Of a stretch of DNA of 64,000 bases, positions 1-12,019 are shown one piece after another (position 1 is the first letter of the stretch; the number at the start of each line of letters is the position of its first letter). The notes beneath the pieces are model-generated. The model did no database searches, was not told the DNA's origin, and worked only from the letters and a program-made list of their open reading frames with translations. The position numbers were made by a program, and so were the translations under genes. Origin of the DNA: Diadophis punctatus similis (Eukaryota; Chordata; Lepidosauria; Squamata; Dipsadidae); contig JALIGW010000005.1 in assembly GCA_023053685.1 (NCBI GenBank), positions 32,173,480 to 32,237,479 of the forward strand, given 5' to 3'.

Positions 1-172
1 TTTATTATTACATTGGCTTTCTGGAAAGAATATATTGTTTCAATCATTTGTTCGAATTTTTCTCTGAATTTCATTTCTTTGATTTGCCGAATCATATACT
101 GCCAATTTACATTGTCAAAAGCCTTTTGCGCATCCAGGATAACAAGCGCTGCTTGTTTTATACTTCATCCAA
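1..172 (-). mobile_element. L1-type LINE ORF2 reverse transcriptase fragment
   Basis: The minus strand translates to a segment containing ILDAQKAFDNVNWQ followed by IKEMKFREKFEQMI. This matches the first catalytic block (motif A, the F/L-D-A-x-K-A-F-D signature) of L1 ORF2 reverse transcriptase, and the downstream spacing also fits. The piece runs off the left edge of the window. A frameshift lies near 150-165, because the reading frame upstream of motif A differs from the one after it, so the copy is dead. L1 ORF2 makes the endonuclease/reverse transcriptase that copies L1 RNA into DNA; only a small part of the RT domain is here. Family assignment is from the translated motif. Confidence 0.72.
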
Positions 173-291
173 TCGTTTATCACTTATTGCTTGTCTTTCT
201 GTAGGGTCTCAGCTATCATTTCCGCCATTATTCCTCCCAGGTCTTCTTCCCTGGTTTCCGTCACATTTTGGAACTGCAGATAGAAGGAAGA

Positions 292-606
292 TCAATCCAT
301 TTTCAGATGTATCAAGGAGTTTTCTAAGTCTTTATTTACTGTTGACATTTTTTGGTCCATCCGTTCTAGCTTTTTCTCCGTTTGTTCAGTCTTCAATTCC
401 ACCAGTTTTATATGTTGTTCATTTTTTTGAATTGCCTCTTGAATTGATCCAATCTTATTATCCAATTTCTGGATATCCAATTTTAATTCTACATGGTTCT
501 GTGATATTGCTTTCTGCAATTTCACCATAGTTTCTTGCATCATTATTAGTGTGGAATTCATTGCTTGCATTACCAATGTACCACCTGTTATTTTGACAGT
601 CAGCAT
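292..606 (-). mobile_element. Coiled-coil ORF fragment, probably L1 ORF1
   Basis: A 104-codon minus-strand frame is rich in K, E, Q, L and M with heptad-like spacing (for example LDIQKLDNKIGSIQEAI), typical of a long coiled coil. It lies 5' of the L1 reverse transcriptase fragment on the same strand. That is the position of ORF1 in an L1, whose ORF1 protein trimerises through an N-terminal coiled coil and binds L1 RNA. The gap to the RT motif is only about 120 bp, far too short for the rest of ORF1 and the ORF2 endonuclease, so the copy is internally deleted or two fragments are juxtaposed. The assignment depends on composition and neighbourhood, because no RRM domain is visible. Confidence 0.5.
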
Positions 607-3263
607 CTCCTCTATTGATCACTGACTGGCAGGGAATGCTGTTGCTACTGTAGGTTTAGATGATGCTTTTCCCCCTGCTCTCAGTGATGTTGTAGTAATA
701 GTAGTCATTTCCTTTATTATTCTGTTTTGTTCCCCCAAGATTTCATAAATCCTTCCCCAGATCACCATCCAATAATTTTTATGTTGCTGGTATTTCCACC
801 TCCCTTCTAAATTATTTTCTCTGTATCTATAAACTTAAGTATGCCTATGTAAGACTTTCACTAATAAATATAGTTTAAATATAGTTTAAATCATATAAAT
901 CCTGTAAATATTACTAACCAATTTTATGTATCTTCCTATTTGTTATTTACTATTTTCTATTCCCCCTTCAATATTATGATTTTATCTATCAAAACTCCAA
1001 TTATTATATCTAAAGTTGTCAATTTATAAATCCTCTACTATCAATATATAATAAATATTTCAGTTATAATATACTTAGTCTCTATAAATATTGACTATAT
1101 TATGAATAAATATTAATGCATTTAATATAATCTATACAATAATCAACTACATTAATATAGCTATAAATATATATTTAAATAAATAAGGAGTTTAAATGAG
1201 AGGTTAATAATATGAATGCTATAATCTAAAAGGAGGAGTGAATAGGAAGAAAAAGAAAGAAAAAAAGGAGAAGAAAAGAGAGCAAGTTCACATTAATATG
1301 CAGTAATATCACATTTATCTACGTAGTAATCAAATAATTTTAACAATTAATTAATCAAAAGCTAATTCTGTACCACTTCTCCAGCAATATAAGTTTCAAA
1401 TTTAAAAGTTATTCCAAGTTCGTGATATTGCAGTCTCACTTCCAGCACCATCTCTATCAGATCTTTTGCTTAGTCATTCACCGCTACTGCTTTTCAGCTC
1501 CCTTCGTTTCTGGCCTGTCTTCCTAGTATTTTAACTTAACCAGGAGTACTGGAGTGCTCTTGTTTGTTCTGGATTTTCACCTTCCATTAATTCTTGGCTT
1601 AAGTTCGTTTCCACTGCACAAAGTTCTCTCTTCTGATTCACCTCTAGCTGTCGCCTCCCGTACAGGCTCTAAGCTCCATAGTCTTGTTTCAGGTTAAATC
1701 GCCTCCAACTTGTCTCACACTTGATCACTAATTATCCAGCCACACGTTCCACCCTCGTCTTTCCTTCTCAGGCGTTATTCACTGTCTCTATCTTGTATCT
1801 TCTTTCTAGCACACTCACTGTCAGTCTCACGTTCTATCCAAGTCTTTCCTTTTACTTTCTCTCATTATTGGCAGTTGCTTTCTAATTTCCTGCTCTTCTC
1901 TCACAATCGCCACTAAGTTTTCCCCAGAGCTTCCTTCTTTGCCATAAATTTTGGAACCACTCACTTTGACAGTTCTGTCCACGGCAAATACGGGATTTCC
2001 ACACTCTTCAAATCAGGCGTAGACTGCTTAAACAATTCTTCTTCCAAGTCTATTGCAGCTAGTTACAGCTTCGGGTCCACCATGTTAAAATAACATGACT
2101 GGACACTTTCATGCCTGATTAAAGAGGGTGCCCTTCACTTCAGTGGGCGGCTGCTCTCCACCATGTTGTCACTCGGGATGCCCCTCTGTTTCACAAAGTC
2201 CTCCAAACTTTTTATGTGTCAAAAGGTTTGCAGGCGCGAAGAAAAGCAGAGTCAAAGAGCAGAGATCATCCTTCTCCTTCTGCACTGCCCCAACATCACC
2301 ACCAGAAATCTCTAAGTTTTCATTTCTACTGAGTATTTGACCCAATGGTCTGAATGATGCCATCCAAAACTAGGCTTCTGTACTCTTAGATAGGACCAGT
2401 AAAACAAAAGTAGACACAAACCCATTTCTTGACATAAAATAATTAAGATTGCTGGTATGCATATCTTCCCTCCCCGCAATCATTACATTCTTTAGACAGA
2501 GTTGAAAGATAATTTAATCATGGGGATGAAAATAATTTGTTCTGAATACAAGGGTACCAATAGATGAATCTGGCCCTCACACATCTAATTCTTTGTTTGT
2601 ATTAAGGAAAAAACTGATTCTGCATAAAAAGCTGTTTGCCTCACACTCAAAAGAAAATACACATTTTTCTTAAATTATTGTATTCTCAGTGAATCTGAGG
2701 TTATTTTTCCATATTTCAACAGAGGGGAAAAACAAACTCTTCCTGTCAGATAAAGATGATATCTAATTCATTATGTATTATTATAATGTGTTTTAACAGA
2801 AAACTAACTTAGAACCAGTATATAATGTGTATTATAGAATATGAACATTCTTTGAGTCTCTTTTCAACCAACATGTATATTTCATAAAAATGTTTATTCC
2901 TTAAAATACTGCTAATGAGATCAAATAGACAAAATTTATACACACACAATGCTGTGTCTGTGGGGTTTTTTTTGCACGGGGTGATGACAATTCAGCTAAT
3001 GTTTGCAAAAGATGGGTCAGAGTCTGTGTTAGTATAGAGCTAACTATTAATCTGGCTAACTAATTACAAAACTGCTTGAGTAATTCTCTTCTGGAAAGTA
3101 TAAAATTCACCATATGTATGTTGGAAATACAACAACTATAGGGGGGGAATGCTGTGTCTTGAGGTCTGCTTGTCTCTAAAATGGAGCTGGCAATAAAGTA
3201 AAACCAATAAAGAATGAATGACTTAGTAGATACAGGAATTGTAAGAACTGTTTACCTGGTGCC
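607..3263. other. AT-rich intergenic DNA, no gene recognised
   Basis: Bases 780-1,400 are very AT-rich with ATA/TATA runs. Bases 1,430-2,340 are pyrimidine-biased on the plus strand. Read on the minus strand, about 28 codons stay open at 1,966-2,049, which could be remains of the 5' part of the L1 next door, but I cannot identify it. From 2,340 to 3,263 I see only unremarkable AT-rich sequence. Confidence 0.5.
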
Positions 3264-3271
3264 ATCTATTC

Positions 3272-3536
3272 TAGTGGTGGGTTCCACTTACCTTCCCTAC
3301 CGGTTCCCATCACGTCGGCAGTGCTCCGTCACTTCCGGGAAATGACCCTCTGTGCATGCGCAGAACCCTTTGCGCATGCGCAGAGGGTTCTTTGCCAGCC
3401 TCTTTCAGGGAGCAGCAACCGCAGGACCAGTTTGGGGGCATGGCCAGCCGGCCATCGCTGCCGGTTTGGTGAGCGGGGGCAAATTTCTGCCACCAGTTTG
3501 GGCGAACGGGTCCGAACTGGCAGCAACCGACCACTG
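3272..3536. mobile_element. hAT-like MITE, CAGTGGTGGGTT family
   Basis: The left end reads TAGTGGTGGGTTC (first base C to T) and the right end ends in CCACTG, giving imperfect terminal inverted repeats of the CAGTGGTGGGTT type. It is flanked by a perfect 8-bp duplication ATCTATTC at 3,264-3,271 and 3,537-3,544, the target-site length of hAT transposases. At 265 bp with no transposase it is non-autonomous and was moved in trans. The interior is GC-rich and holds a perfect NRF1-type palindrome TGCGCATGCGCA at 3,371-3,382. Short frames on both strands inside it are incidental. Confidence 0.85.
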
Positions 3537-3544
3537 ATCTATTC

Positions 3545-4702
3545 CTTACGTTTTTAACAGCCATATATTTTAGTGGTAAAGAATATGACTTGAAATCTTA
3601 GATGGTCAGTATATTCAATGGACCCCTAGGCTTGGCAACAAAACATCTGTCAATTGATATAGATATCTATACAAATGTGTAATATGCTGCTATATAGTAT
3701 ATACTACTGATTTTGTTGTATTAAGTAATTAATAGTATAGTATATAGTATATTATATATCATATAGAATAAACAACTTAGTATAGATTTTGTTTAAGCAA
3801 CATGTAGAAAATTGCTACTTGCTATTTTAAGCTAATATTGCAACGTTAAATCATAGAAATGTATTGTTCTGAAAATGCAGAGAGCAATTTCAGATTTAGA
3901 AACAGACTTTACAAAAAGGAAGATATCATAAAGAGCAAATTTAATGTTCCTCAGCATAGGATGAACTTTCTAAAGAGAATTGAATTCTTGCTTGTTTCTT
4001 TAAGACAGCAGAAACATAGACTCAATACAGTATTTTCAAAGCTATAGGCATTCTAGGAATTCAGTTGTATCTTACAGCTATGAATCCCATATGCACCTAT
4101 TTATTCAACTACAATTCGGCATCTTGGAGATGTAAAACAAGATGACTCTGAGTCCCCCCAGATATGCAGTGTTCATATCCTTTTGATATGTAAAAATATG
4201 TATGAACGGACTAATATTTATTTTGAAAGCTTACAGCTTCTTTATTTCTATAAGTAATCAGTTAGAATGAAGCGTTTTGACCCAATGGATAGTTATTGCT
4301 TTGTTTAATTTGAATCAGTGCTTTTATCTCACTATATATTATCATGCCTGACTATGTGATATCTGCTGTCAAAATTTACCCTCCACTATCTGGACATGTG
4401 CCTTTATTATGGAATGAATGTGTATAAGTGTGTCATTTGATTGCTTAAAGTATAAGAAAGGGATGTAATATAAGAGGGGCAAGTTGTGAGTGGATGTTAC
4501 TAAATCTCAGTGGTGGAAATAAAGCTTCTTTTAGACAAGATATAGTTACCCCAAAAAGGAATGTAAAAGACACCCAGTAAAAAGGTAGGCTATCAGATCT
4601 GGGACTGTAAAAACCCAGATGACATGGAAGCAAAGGTTCTCTGTGTATTATTGTTGTCATCTATTGGTCATTGCCAAATCCAAATTGTTTATCTGGCTTA
4701 CT
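3545..4702. other. AT-rich intergenic DNA, nothing recognised
   Basis: Contains TATAGTATAT-type runs around 3,680-3,770 and a 62-codon frame at 3,859-4,047 with no recognisable similarity and no start or splice context that would support a gene. Confidence 0.5.
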
Positions 4703-4933
4703 ACATGTGGTCCTCGTTTAGTAGCTGGTTTGTTTAGCAATGTTCACAGTTATAACAGTGATTTAAAAGTAACTTTATGACAATTCCTTGCATTTATAAC
4801 ATTCCTACATCTATAAAGCAAAGGAAGGCTGAAGTAAGATCATAAACACAGTCTCAGTTTCACCTAGTGACAGTTTCACTTAATGATCAAGTTGCTGATC
4901 CCAATTTTTGTTGCTGAATGAAGAACTAACTAT
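4703..4933. mobile_element. Palindromic MITE-like repeat, GTCCTCG family
   Basis: The left end (ACATGTGGTCCTCGTTTAGTAG) and the reverse complement of the right end (ATAGTTAGTTCTTCATTCAG) align as degenerate inverted repeats of a consensus I recall from squamate DNA, with ends near ACAGGTAGTCCTCG. The interior carries AGTTTCACTTAATGATCA-like sequence typical of the same repeat. Many substitutions show an old copy, and a target-site duplication is not clear, so the transposon class is left open. Confidence 0.45.
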
Positions 4934-5452
4934 ATTATTATAGTTTTATCTCATTCAGGCACATTTGAAATTTTGAGAGCATGTTTGGCAAAAGACATTA
5001 AATGGGTGCTTAAGCAAACTACTTAATTCATGGAGTAGTAGTTGTAATAGGTGTAGCCTAGTCACAAATCATCTTTTTACAATATGAGAAACAGTAACAT
5101 TGCTTCCTGTTATTATATTAGTTTTTGAGAATGCTACCTACTCTACCCAATTTACTTTAACTTCTGTTTTTATCAACTTATTAACTGATCCATTGATTCA
5201 TTTTCAGTGTGTGTTTGTGGCCAGAATCCCAAACACAATTCTGTGTATTGATATTGCCTGTACATTATTATTTTTTGATAAAGCTTATATTTCTATTTGC
5301 CGTTTTAATTTATTATGCTCTGCTGAGGAAATCTGATATTGAAGAATGATGTTCAAACTCAGTTGACCAGATATGGGTTTAGATAACAGAGATAAGTATG
5401 TTGTAATCGTAACAGCTTAGAATAAAGTTCATATCTTTTACAGTTGCTAAAA

Positions 5453-5578
5453 CAGGCCTGTCAAACTGGCAGCCAGCGGGCTGTATCCACGGCCATGCCC
5501 ACCCCGGCTACGCAAAGGCGAAAAACATCACAATATGTCATGATCTGGCCAGCGACACGATTGAGTTTGACATCCATG
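5453..5578. mobile_element. hAT-like MITE, CAGGGGTGTCAAA family
   Basis: The ends are CAGGCCTGTCAAACTGG and GAGTTTGACATCCATG, which are inverted repeats of one another. The flanks TGCTAAAA and TACTAGAA agree at 6 of 8 positions, consistent with an eroded 8-bp hAT target duplication. The 126-bp interior has no coding capacity. Three more copies of this family are in the window. Confidence 0.75.
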
Positions 5579-5639
5579 TACTAGAAGAATAAATGTTCTA
5601 GTGAAAAATGCCTTCATTAGCTTAATGCAGTTGCTTTAA

Positions 5640-6050
5640 ATACAGTATATGCACATAATACTTGTTTAATGACCCCATGTTCAGTGATCATTTGAAGTTA
5701 AAAGAGCTGTGAAGAAGGACTACTTATGAATGGTCCTCGTTGTTGAGGCTGCTGCGGCATCTCCATGATCTTGGATCTTGGAAACTGGCTCACAGTTATG
5801 ATGTAGCATCCTGCAGTCGTGTAATTGTCATTTGCGACTTAAGCAAAGTCAATGGGGAAGCCAGCAGGAGATCACAAATGGTTATCACATACCCGCAGGA
5901 TGCTGCAGTCTTGTGGGAATTGTCTACCAGCGGCAACTAGGATTGCTGGAACTGTTGTTGTAAGTTGGCATGCTCATGTGATGTTGCGCCTTATGACCAC
6001 CTAGCTTAGCAATAGGATTCCAGGTTGCAATTCCAGGTTCCAATTGTTAA
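5640..6050. repeat. Degenerate dispersed repeat, possibly related to the 4,703-4,933 element
   Basis: Contains GTCCTCG, a stretch GACTTAAGCAAAGTCAATGG and, near the end, CACATGATGTTGCGCC-like and TTATGACCACCT-like pieces. I associate these with the same family of squamate palindromic elements. Boundaries are approximate and no target duplication was found. The 66-codon frame at 5,740-5,940 lies wholly inside it and is not a gene. Confidence 0.35.
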
Positions 6051-8500
6051 TTAGAGAGAACTATTTGTAATTCTGAATTATCCAATCTGGGTAAACCTAT
6101 TGTGGCTTTTGAACATGGTGCTTACCTTTTGCTCTGTCATGCTGAGTTCAATAGAGTGACTGTAAGTGGCAGATTAAAAATATTAAAACAAAGAAATGGA
6201 ATAAAGCATATATACACCTTGTGAATTAAATAAGACAACAGGTGCATAGAAAGTAGATGAGACAATGTAGTTGCCTAGATCTATCTGTGCTTTTCTGGCA
6301 AGAGACAACCTTCAAGGAAGAAAACACAAATTGGCCTTTTGAATCTGGCACTACAGAGATCAACACTCATCGATTTTTGTGGATTGCAAGGCTATGATTT
6401 CTGTACATGAATTGGCATCTATTCTAGCATTCATATAATAATTGGAATGCGATTCTTTTTAATATAACTGTGCCTTATGTTTTATAAACTATGCCAAATT
6501 TTTATAAGGCTACTATGGCTTGTTTTTCAGCAGACTAGAGTTAAAACAAATAAACATAGCTAATTTGGGGATGGAATTTCGAATGGACTAGAAATACTTT
6601 TTTGTTTTTCTGATGAGCAAATTCCATTTCTAACAGAAGAAATTGGGAAGAGAATGATAACAGTTCCTTTCCAAATATATAAAGAAGCATTGCATCCAAC
6701 AATGCTTGGCAGGACCTTACCCTATTTTAATGTACTCCACAATGACCTAATTTCCATTTAGGTAAATGCTATGAGTGTGACTAATTTTTATCTTGCAATA
6801 TGTTACCAACAATTTAACAGGAGAAATACAGTGTATTAAATGATAAATTGTGCTCTGCCCAGTGGCTTAATATTCATACCACCATGTCCAAGTGCACTAG
6901 ATGGAAAATGTATTAGGCATTTTGAAGTATTTAATCTGGATTTTCTTTGCACATTATTGGACTGCAAATGTGAATATAAGGTAAATTTTTCTCACTCTCT
7001 TTCCTCTCTTGACTTGGGAGCTTAGGAAATCAGATATATTTTATTTCATGAGCCAGATGGTATTTAATAACTGTCTCTGATTCATCCATGCATACAGAAA
7101 AAATCCTCCCCAGTTGTTTCTTTAGGTTGACCTCTGATCTGCCCATTTTGTCTCGATACTGGGATAAACTCTTCTGTAATAAATTTTGAACATTCTATAA
7201 TACATGCTTGGATCCATAAATAGAACACACAGTTTCCACTCCATTTCCAGTTATATTAATCTCTTCAAGTTGAAAGATTAATACCTACAAAAGATGTTTA
7301 CCTGAAACATTGGTAAGCTACCAATAGTCACGCTAGAAAGTACAGAACTGGATGAACAGATTATTTGAATTAAAATATGTTACTTTTTAATGCCTACTAT
7401 TATAATCTGTTTCAATCGGTCAGCCTCAAAACTGGAGTTGGTCTGTCTGCTTTATATACACATTGAATTAGCCACGAGAGACTATTTGTTATGGACAAAT
7501 AGCTGTTTATTCTTGCAGCCACCATTTGAAAGAACTAATTAGCTTCTCATAGAGTAAAATTCTGTCAGAAAGGATACAAGCTGCAAAGAAGCTACGCCTG
7601 TTTGGTCCCTAGCTTTATACAATGAAATAATTTTTTACATAGGGCAAATTTCTTTGGTTTAATTTCTTGATCTCTTTCTCCCCTCCCAGCAGAAAATACA
7701 CAACTCCACCACTAGAGGACACTAAAGCACAAGCCTACACAAAGCCAAATAGCAAAACTTTCTAAAAACAGGATGAACTACTTCACTGCTGGATAGAGAA
7801 CTGACTTGCAGTCTGATATGAATTATTCTGTTGCTCTAGTGGTCCTATCTTCAGTTAAAACGGAAACGTGCAGATACATTCCCTGCTCTCTTTCAACTAG
7901 CAGGAAATTTTTTAAACAAAACTAGGGTTCCGTTCTCCTTGAAAAAGTCTCCATGCAAGGCAAAGCTATAAGGAATATTTGTCTGTTGGACTTGTTTTAA
8001 AAAGAACAATCCATAAAACAGATCTGAAATTTATTTTTAAGACACCAAAATAGATTTCAGCTGATTTTAGTAATGTTTGAAGTAGATATATTGAAATGGT
8101 ATAATTTGGGTTGCTTGGTTTCTACCCATTTCAATGAATTTAGCCATAATAAATTTGAATCCAAACCTGTATCAACTGGTTACCATGAGTTTAATTTATT
8201 TTTCACAAAATTTGTGTGGTAAAAGCAACACTTTTATTACATACAATGATGAAATATCTTGTCTATAGATCAATTAGATTAGCATTGGAGTAAATAAGAC
8301 TTTTACATGAAAACACAATGAACGTAGGTCCTGCTTTATCATTATTGGTCAACAAAGGATCAACAGACACCCATTTCAGACAGCATTCAATGGGTTCCTT
8401 AGGAATAAAGAAAAATATTGTTTATGTTGTTTTCTAAGATGGGAAAAGTATTCAGAAAATGTTCTTCAAACAGATACTTAAACTAAACAAGACAGGTACA
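6051..8500. other. AT-rich intergenic DNA, nothing recognised
   Basis: No terminal repeats, LINE peptides or long frames stand out. The 61-codon frame at 6,840-7,025 has no recognisable content. Confidence 0.5.
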
Positions 8501-8507
8501 GCAGACT

Positions 8508-8718
8508 AGTTAGAACTGCAGAAAAAACAGTTTGCAACCAGCTTGCTTTCCATAGAAGACCTGCATATTGAGCGAGTCAGAAGGAGAGCTGAGAAAATAT
8601 CCACATACCCTTCACATATCCTGGGCATAAACTGTTCCTCCTCTCAGGATGCTGCTATAGGGCATTACATGCCAAAACAGCTAGACACAGGGACAATTTT
8701 TTTCCCTCATGATGAAAG
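8508..8718 (+). mobile_element. L2-type LINE, C-terminal reverse transcriptase fragment
   Basis: The plus strand translates, across frameshifts, to RTAEKTVCNQL, then a DLHIERVRRRAEKISTYPSH segment. This matches the C-terminal region of L2 reverse transcriptase (compare RTAEKTITANLPSTEDLYTA and DPSHPGHKLFQLLP in the copy at 17,334). It is 5'-truncated. The L2 3' untranslated region resumes at about 8,881, so the tail at 8,719-8,880 interrupts it. Confidence 0.72.
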
Positions 8719-8880
8719 GGCGTGCATAAGCTCACCATCGTGCCTACCGTCCCTGTCCTTCTGTCCTATTGTCTAAATTTACCTATACATACTTTGCTTT
8801 TGTTTATGTTTATATCATACCTGTTATCTTGTACACATGTTGACAAAATAAATTAAATAAATAAATAAATAAATAAATAA
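8719..8880 (+). mobile_element. 3' tail of a second non-LTR family nested in L2
   Basis: From GGGCGTGCATAAG onward the sequence matches, in reverse complement, the copies at 11,664-11,957 and 18,302-18,705: CGTGCCTACCGTCCCTGTCC, then a T-rich part, TTGACAAAATAAAT and an (AAAT)n terminus. It is a severely 5'-truncated insertion in the same orientation as the surrounding L2. Roughly 20 bp of expected L2 sequence are missing at the site. No clear target duplication was found. Confidence 0.65.
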
Positions 8881-8994
8881 TCCTCACAGTATTGACTTAT
8901 GTCTAAGTATATTTATCCATGTTATATAGCTATAGCATTATTATCCTTCTCATCTTCTCTACTACCCCCTCTTATTATTATATTATAAGATTAT

Positions 8995-9036
<42 letters not shown>

Positions 9037-9147
9037 TTGTTGTTGTTGTTGTTATGCATGTACATTGAGAGCATCTGCATGGAAGACAAATTCCTTGTGT
9101 GTCTAATCACTCTTGGTCAATAAAGTATTCTATTAAAATTATTAAAA
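8881..9147 (+). mobile_element. L2-type LINE 3' untranslated region and terminus
   Basis: Continues the L2 at 8,508-8,718. It contains CTTCTCATCTTCTC and the characteristic end, ATGTACATTGAGAGCATCTG followed by AATTCCTTGTGTGTC and GGTCAATAAAG, then an ATTCTATT-like end. The same block, slightly diverged, ends the L2 at 17,334-18,165. A triplet microsatellite has expanded inside it. Confidence 0.65.
8995..9053. repeat. (ATG)14 then (TTG)n compound microsatellite
   Basis: About 42 bp of perfect ATG units followed by about 17 bp of TTG units, inside the 3' untranslated region of an L2 copy. Confidence 0.95.
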
Positions 9148-11132
9148 TATGTCTTTAAGAAACTAAAATATATCTCTTTAGTTGTAGAAGACATGTTAAA
9201 ATGGCACAATTTAAGCATGTATTACTTGATTTCAATCCAAACAGATGTATTTTATCAATATCATTCAGTGTAATTGTTTTTAATTTACATTCAGTATCGC
9301 CTATTCGTAATATGGTAATTTCATAGCTCCAACTTTGGTATATTTTATACTAAAGACTTAAAATATATATGTATATGGTTACATTATGAACACTTGTCTT
9401 TTAAACACAAAACACTGATTAATAGAGTAGCGATGATTAATAGAATAATTAGAAATGAAATACATTAAAGACTGTTTTACATGGAGAAAATATTGATATT
9501 AATTTTTAAATAAAGATCCATGAGAATCTTTATCTTCATCCAAGATGAAGATAATGAAAAATCCATGAAACATAAGAATGTTAAAGTTAGTTGTAAAAGG
9601 AAAGCCATAAAACAGCTGAGGTTTCTCCAGAGAAAAATATTTTTTCATATGCCACTTCTTATAGTAATTATTTTGTAACATGCAAATTAACTGCTTTCCA
9701 TATTATTATATTTTAATCACATATAGGTATTAAGAAATAAAGCTGAAATGGTTTTTATTTCCATAGAGCATTTTAATGCTTAGAAGAAAAAGAAGAAAAA
9801 TTAACATATCTAAATGATGTCAAACTGTCTTTATCTGGAACTTTATCTGTCTTTCTTAAGACATTTTATAGTCAAGCTAACATTAGTTCGGGACAGGGAT
9901 GGATTAAACAGTAGGTGTATATGTGTCCTAAATTGGTCTATAGCCTTTTGCCTTGTGTTTTTAAAGTTTCTTTTCTTTTGAAAAATTATGAATGTTAACT
10001 TATACAGAAAGCAAAATAAAAACAAAAATCTGTCCCAAATGTGACCAGATTTAGTCTATTATTAAAAGAAAATTCACTAAGGCAAACACATGAACATCCT
10101 TTAATATCAGGTTTCAACCTCCTGGGTAATTCATTTGCAGAACATTCATCATCTTAAATCATCTTGCTATCTTGAACTGTCTGGCAAAAGTTGATTTCTT
10201 GAAACATTTTCTCCCCAAGCCCTAATTAGACAACATCTTGACTTACATATGTGTTCACAGCCTCTCTCCCTCTTTTGCACCACTATGAAATTTATGGACC
10301 TCTGTTGGGAACAAATATCAAAACAGCAGCACCTCTGACACAGATTCTTTGAAAAGAGGAAATTCTGGGAAGATTTTTTTTAAATCTCCCCCCTCACTCC
10401 TTGTTCCACTTTTTCTCCTGTTCAACTGGCCTCCTACACAGTAATTCCTTTAATATGCAGAAATTAATCATAATACCCAGAAGCAAAACGAAACTATAAC
10501 ACACATCACATTTCTGCTGAAGGAGAACTTTCAGGATGTTAACCCCTTGGCTTATACTAGTTTTATAAGCAATACTGTCATGTAATTTGTACATCTGAAC
10601 TGCTTCCTCCTTGGTAGGGGTGAAGTTGGTGATGTTGAAAGTAACAGAACATTGGTTACAGACTGTGAAATTACCCAGTGGGAGTAGATAGGCTACATTT
10701 TAGTTTCTTTCCTGAGCAAGAATTTGAACTAGTCATGCAGAACTATAACAGCTGTGGTAACTTCTTTCAATTCCTTTGATTTAACAATGAAGCTTAAACA
10801 GAGGTTATTCAGTGGTTCTGTCTTTTTCATATCTGAAAATATCTTTATTTAGCCTCTATTTTTTAAGCAAGTCAACCCAATTTTATTTACAGTGGCATCT
10901 AGATTTGCAACATGGTTCTTGACTTCAAAATGTGCCAAACCATGTGATTAATAAATCTGAATTATTTTCTTTCCCGGGAAATATTTTGGGGCTTTTAAAA
11001 ATTCATTTCCAGCAAATTTAATTTAAAATTTAACTTATATTTTTCTTTTTTTTAGAAGATCTTTGCCTGAAATATGTGTGAGGATAGATCCTTCTGAAAT
11101 GTTGGTACTTAGCTCTCCCATTCTGTCAAATG
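9148..11132. other. AT-rich intergenic DNA, nothing recognised
   Basis: Contains only short frames of about 60 codons with no similarity I can name, and a TTTTTTTTAG run near 11,045. Confidence 0.5.
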
Positions 11133-11167
11133 CAAAACAAAACAAAACAAAACAAAACAAAACAAAA
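11133..11167. repeat. (AAAAC)n microsatellite
   Basis: About seven AAAAC units just left of the hAT-like MITE at 11,199. Confidence 0.95.
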
Positions 11168-11198
11168 GAACAAAAACAGATACAAAATGAGAACCTAC

Positions 11199-11535
11199 CA
11201 GGGGTGGGTTCCTTCCGGTTTGCCCCGGTTTGCCCAAACTGGTAGCGATGCTGGTGACATCACGATGATGTCACGTACCCGGTTCGGTCGGTACCGGTCC
11301 GTGGGTGCCGCCATCTTTTTTTTGAATTTTTTTGAATTTTTTTTGAATTTTTTGCATTTATTTTTTCTTCTGAGCATGCGCAGAAGCTGAGTTTCCAGCA
11401 CTGTGCATGCAGTCGCCATCTTGTTTTCGGCTTTTTTTTTTTTAAAAAGTGGATTTTTCAGCACTGCGCATGCGCGTGCCCATGCGACGCAGGAGAAAGC
11501 GAACCTGCAGCGAGGTAAGTTAGAACCCACCCCTG
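11199..11535. mobile_element. hAT-like MITE, CAGGGGTGGGTT variant
   Basis: Begins CAGGGGTGGGTTCC and ends AACCCACCCCTG, so the terminal inverted repeats match over 12 bp. It is flanked by a perfect 8-bp duplication GAACCTAC (11,191-11,198 and 11,536-11,543). The 337-bp interior contains a tandem TTTTTTTGAA-type tract (about 11,312-11,352) and NRF1-like palindromes, including TGCGCATGCGCG at 11,465-11,476. The long overlapping frames here (86 and 111 codons) only read through the repeat and are not genes. Confidence 0.9.
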
Positions 11536-11663
11536 GAACCTACATTTGGATTTCTTTTGTGACTGGTAAATGTATATCTTTGTTAATATTCCCCATTCTG
11601 TGCCTTCCATCAAAGCTTCAGCCTGATGGAATGCATCCATATCTCCTCCCACCCTCCTAAATG

Positions 11664-11957
11664 TTTTTATTTTTATTTATTTATTTATTTATTTGTCAAA
11701 CATGTATAGGATAGTAGTTGTTTGTATAAACATAAGTAAAAAGTACCAATAATAGAGAACAATAGGACAGTAGGACAGTGACGGTAGGCACAGTGGTGCG
11801 CTTATGCACGCCCCTTACAGACCTCTTAGAAACGGGGACAGGTCTACTGTAGACAGTCTAAGGTTAAAGTTTTTGGGGTTTGGGGAAGAAACCACAGAGT
11901 CAGGTAGTGCATTCCAGGCATTGATCACTCTGTTGCTGAAGTCGTATTTTCTGCAGT
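11664..11957 (-). mobile_element. 5'-truncated non-LTR retrotransposon (CR1-like tail)
   Basis: Minus strand. The 3' terminus is the (AAAT)n seen as ATTTATTT at 11,664-11,693. Upstream on the minus strand comes the CCTGTCC-CTACCGT block, then a short coding remnant translating as WNALPDSVVSSPNP-like and FNLRLSTVDLSP-like peptide, the C-terminal end of a jockey/CR1-group reverse transcriptase ORF. It breaks off at CTGCAG (11,957), whereas the copy at 18,302-18,705 continues further. Next to the break is a TTTACTTTAC-type tract (11,958-11,990). Confidence 0.7.
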
Positions 11958-12019
11958 CTTTACTTTTACTTTACTTTTACTCTTTACTTGTAACTCTCTA
12001 TCCATCTCACCTTTAACAT

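Noticed and set aside
13..530. Plus-strand frame of 160 codons at the left edge
   Set aside because: It is the antisense of the L1 ORF1/ORF2 fragments, which show recognisable protein motifs on the minus strand.
8508..8880. A chimeric retrotransposon made by template switching between two LINEs
   Set aside because: L2 3' untranslated sequence resumes after 8,880, which fits a nested insertion better; the alternative is kept only as a possibility.
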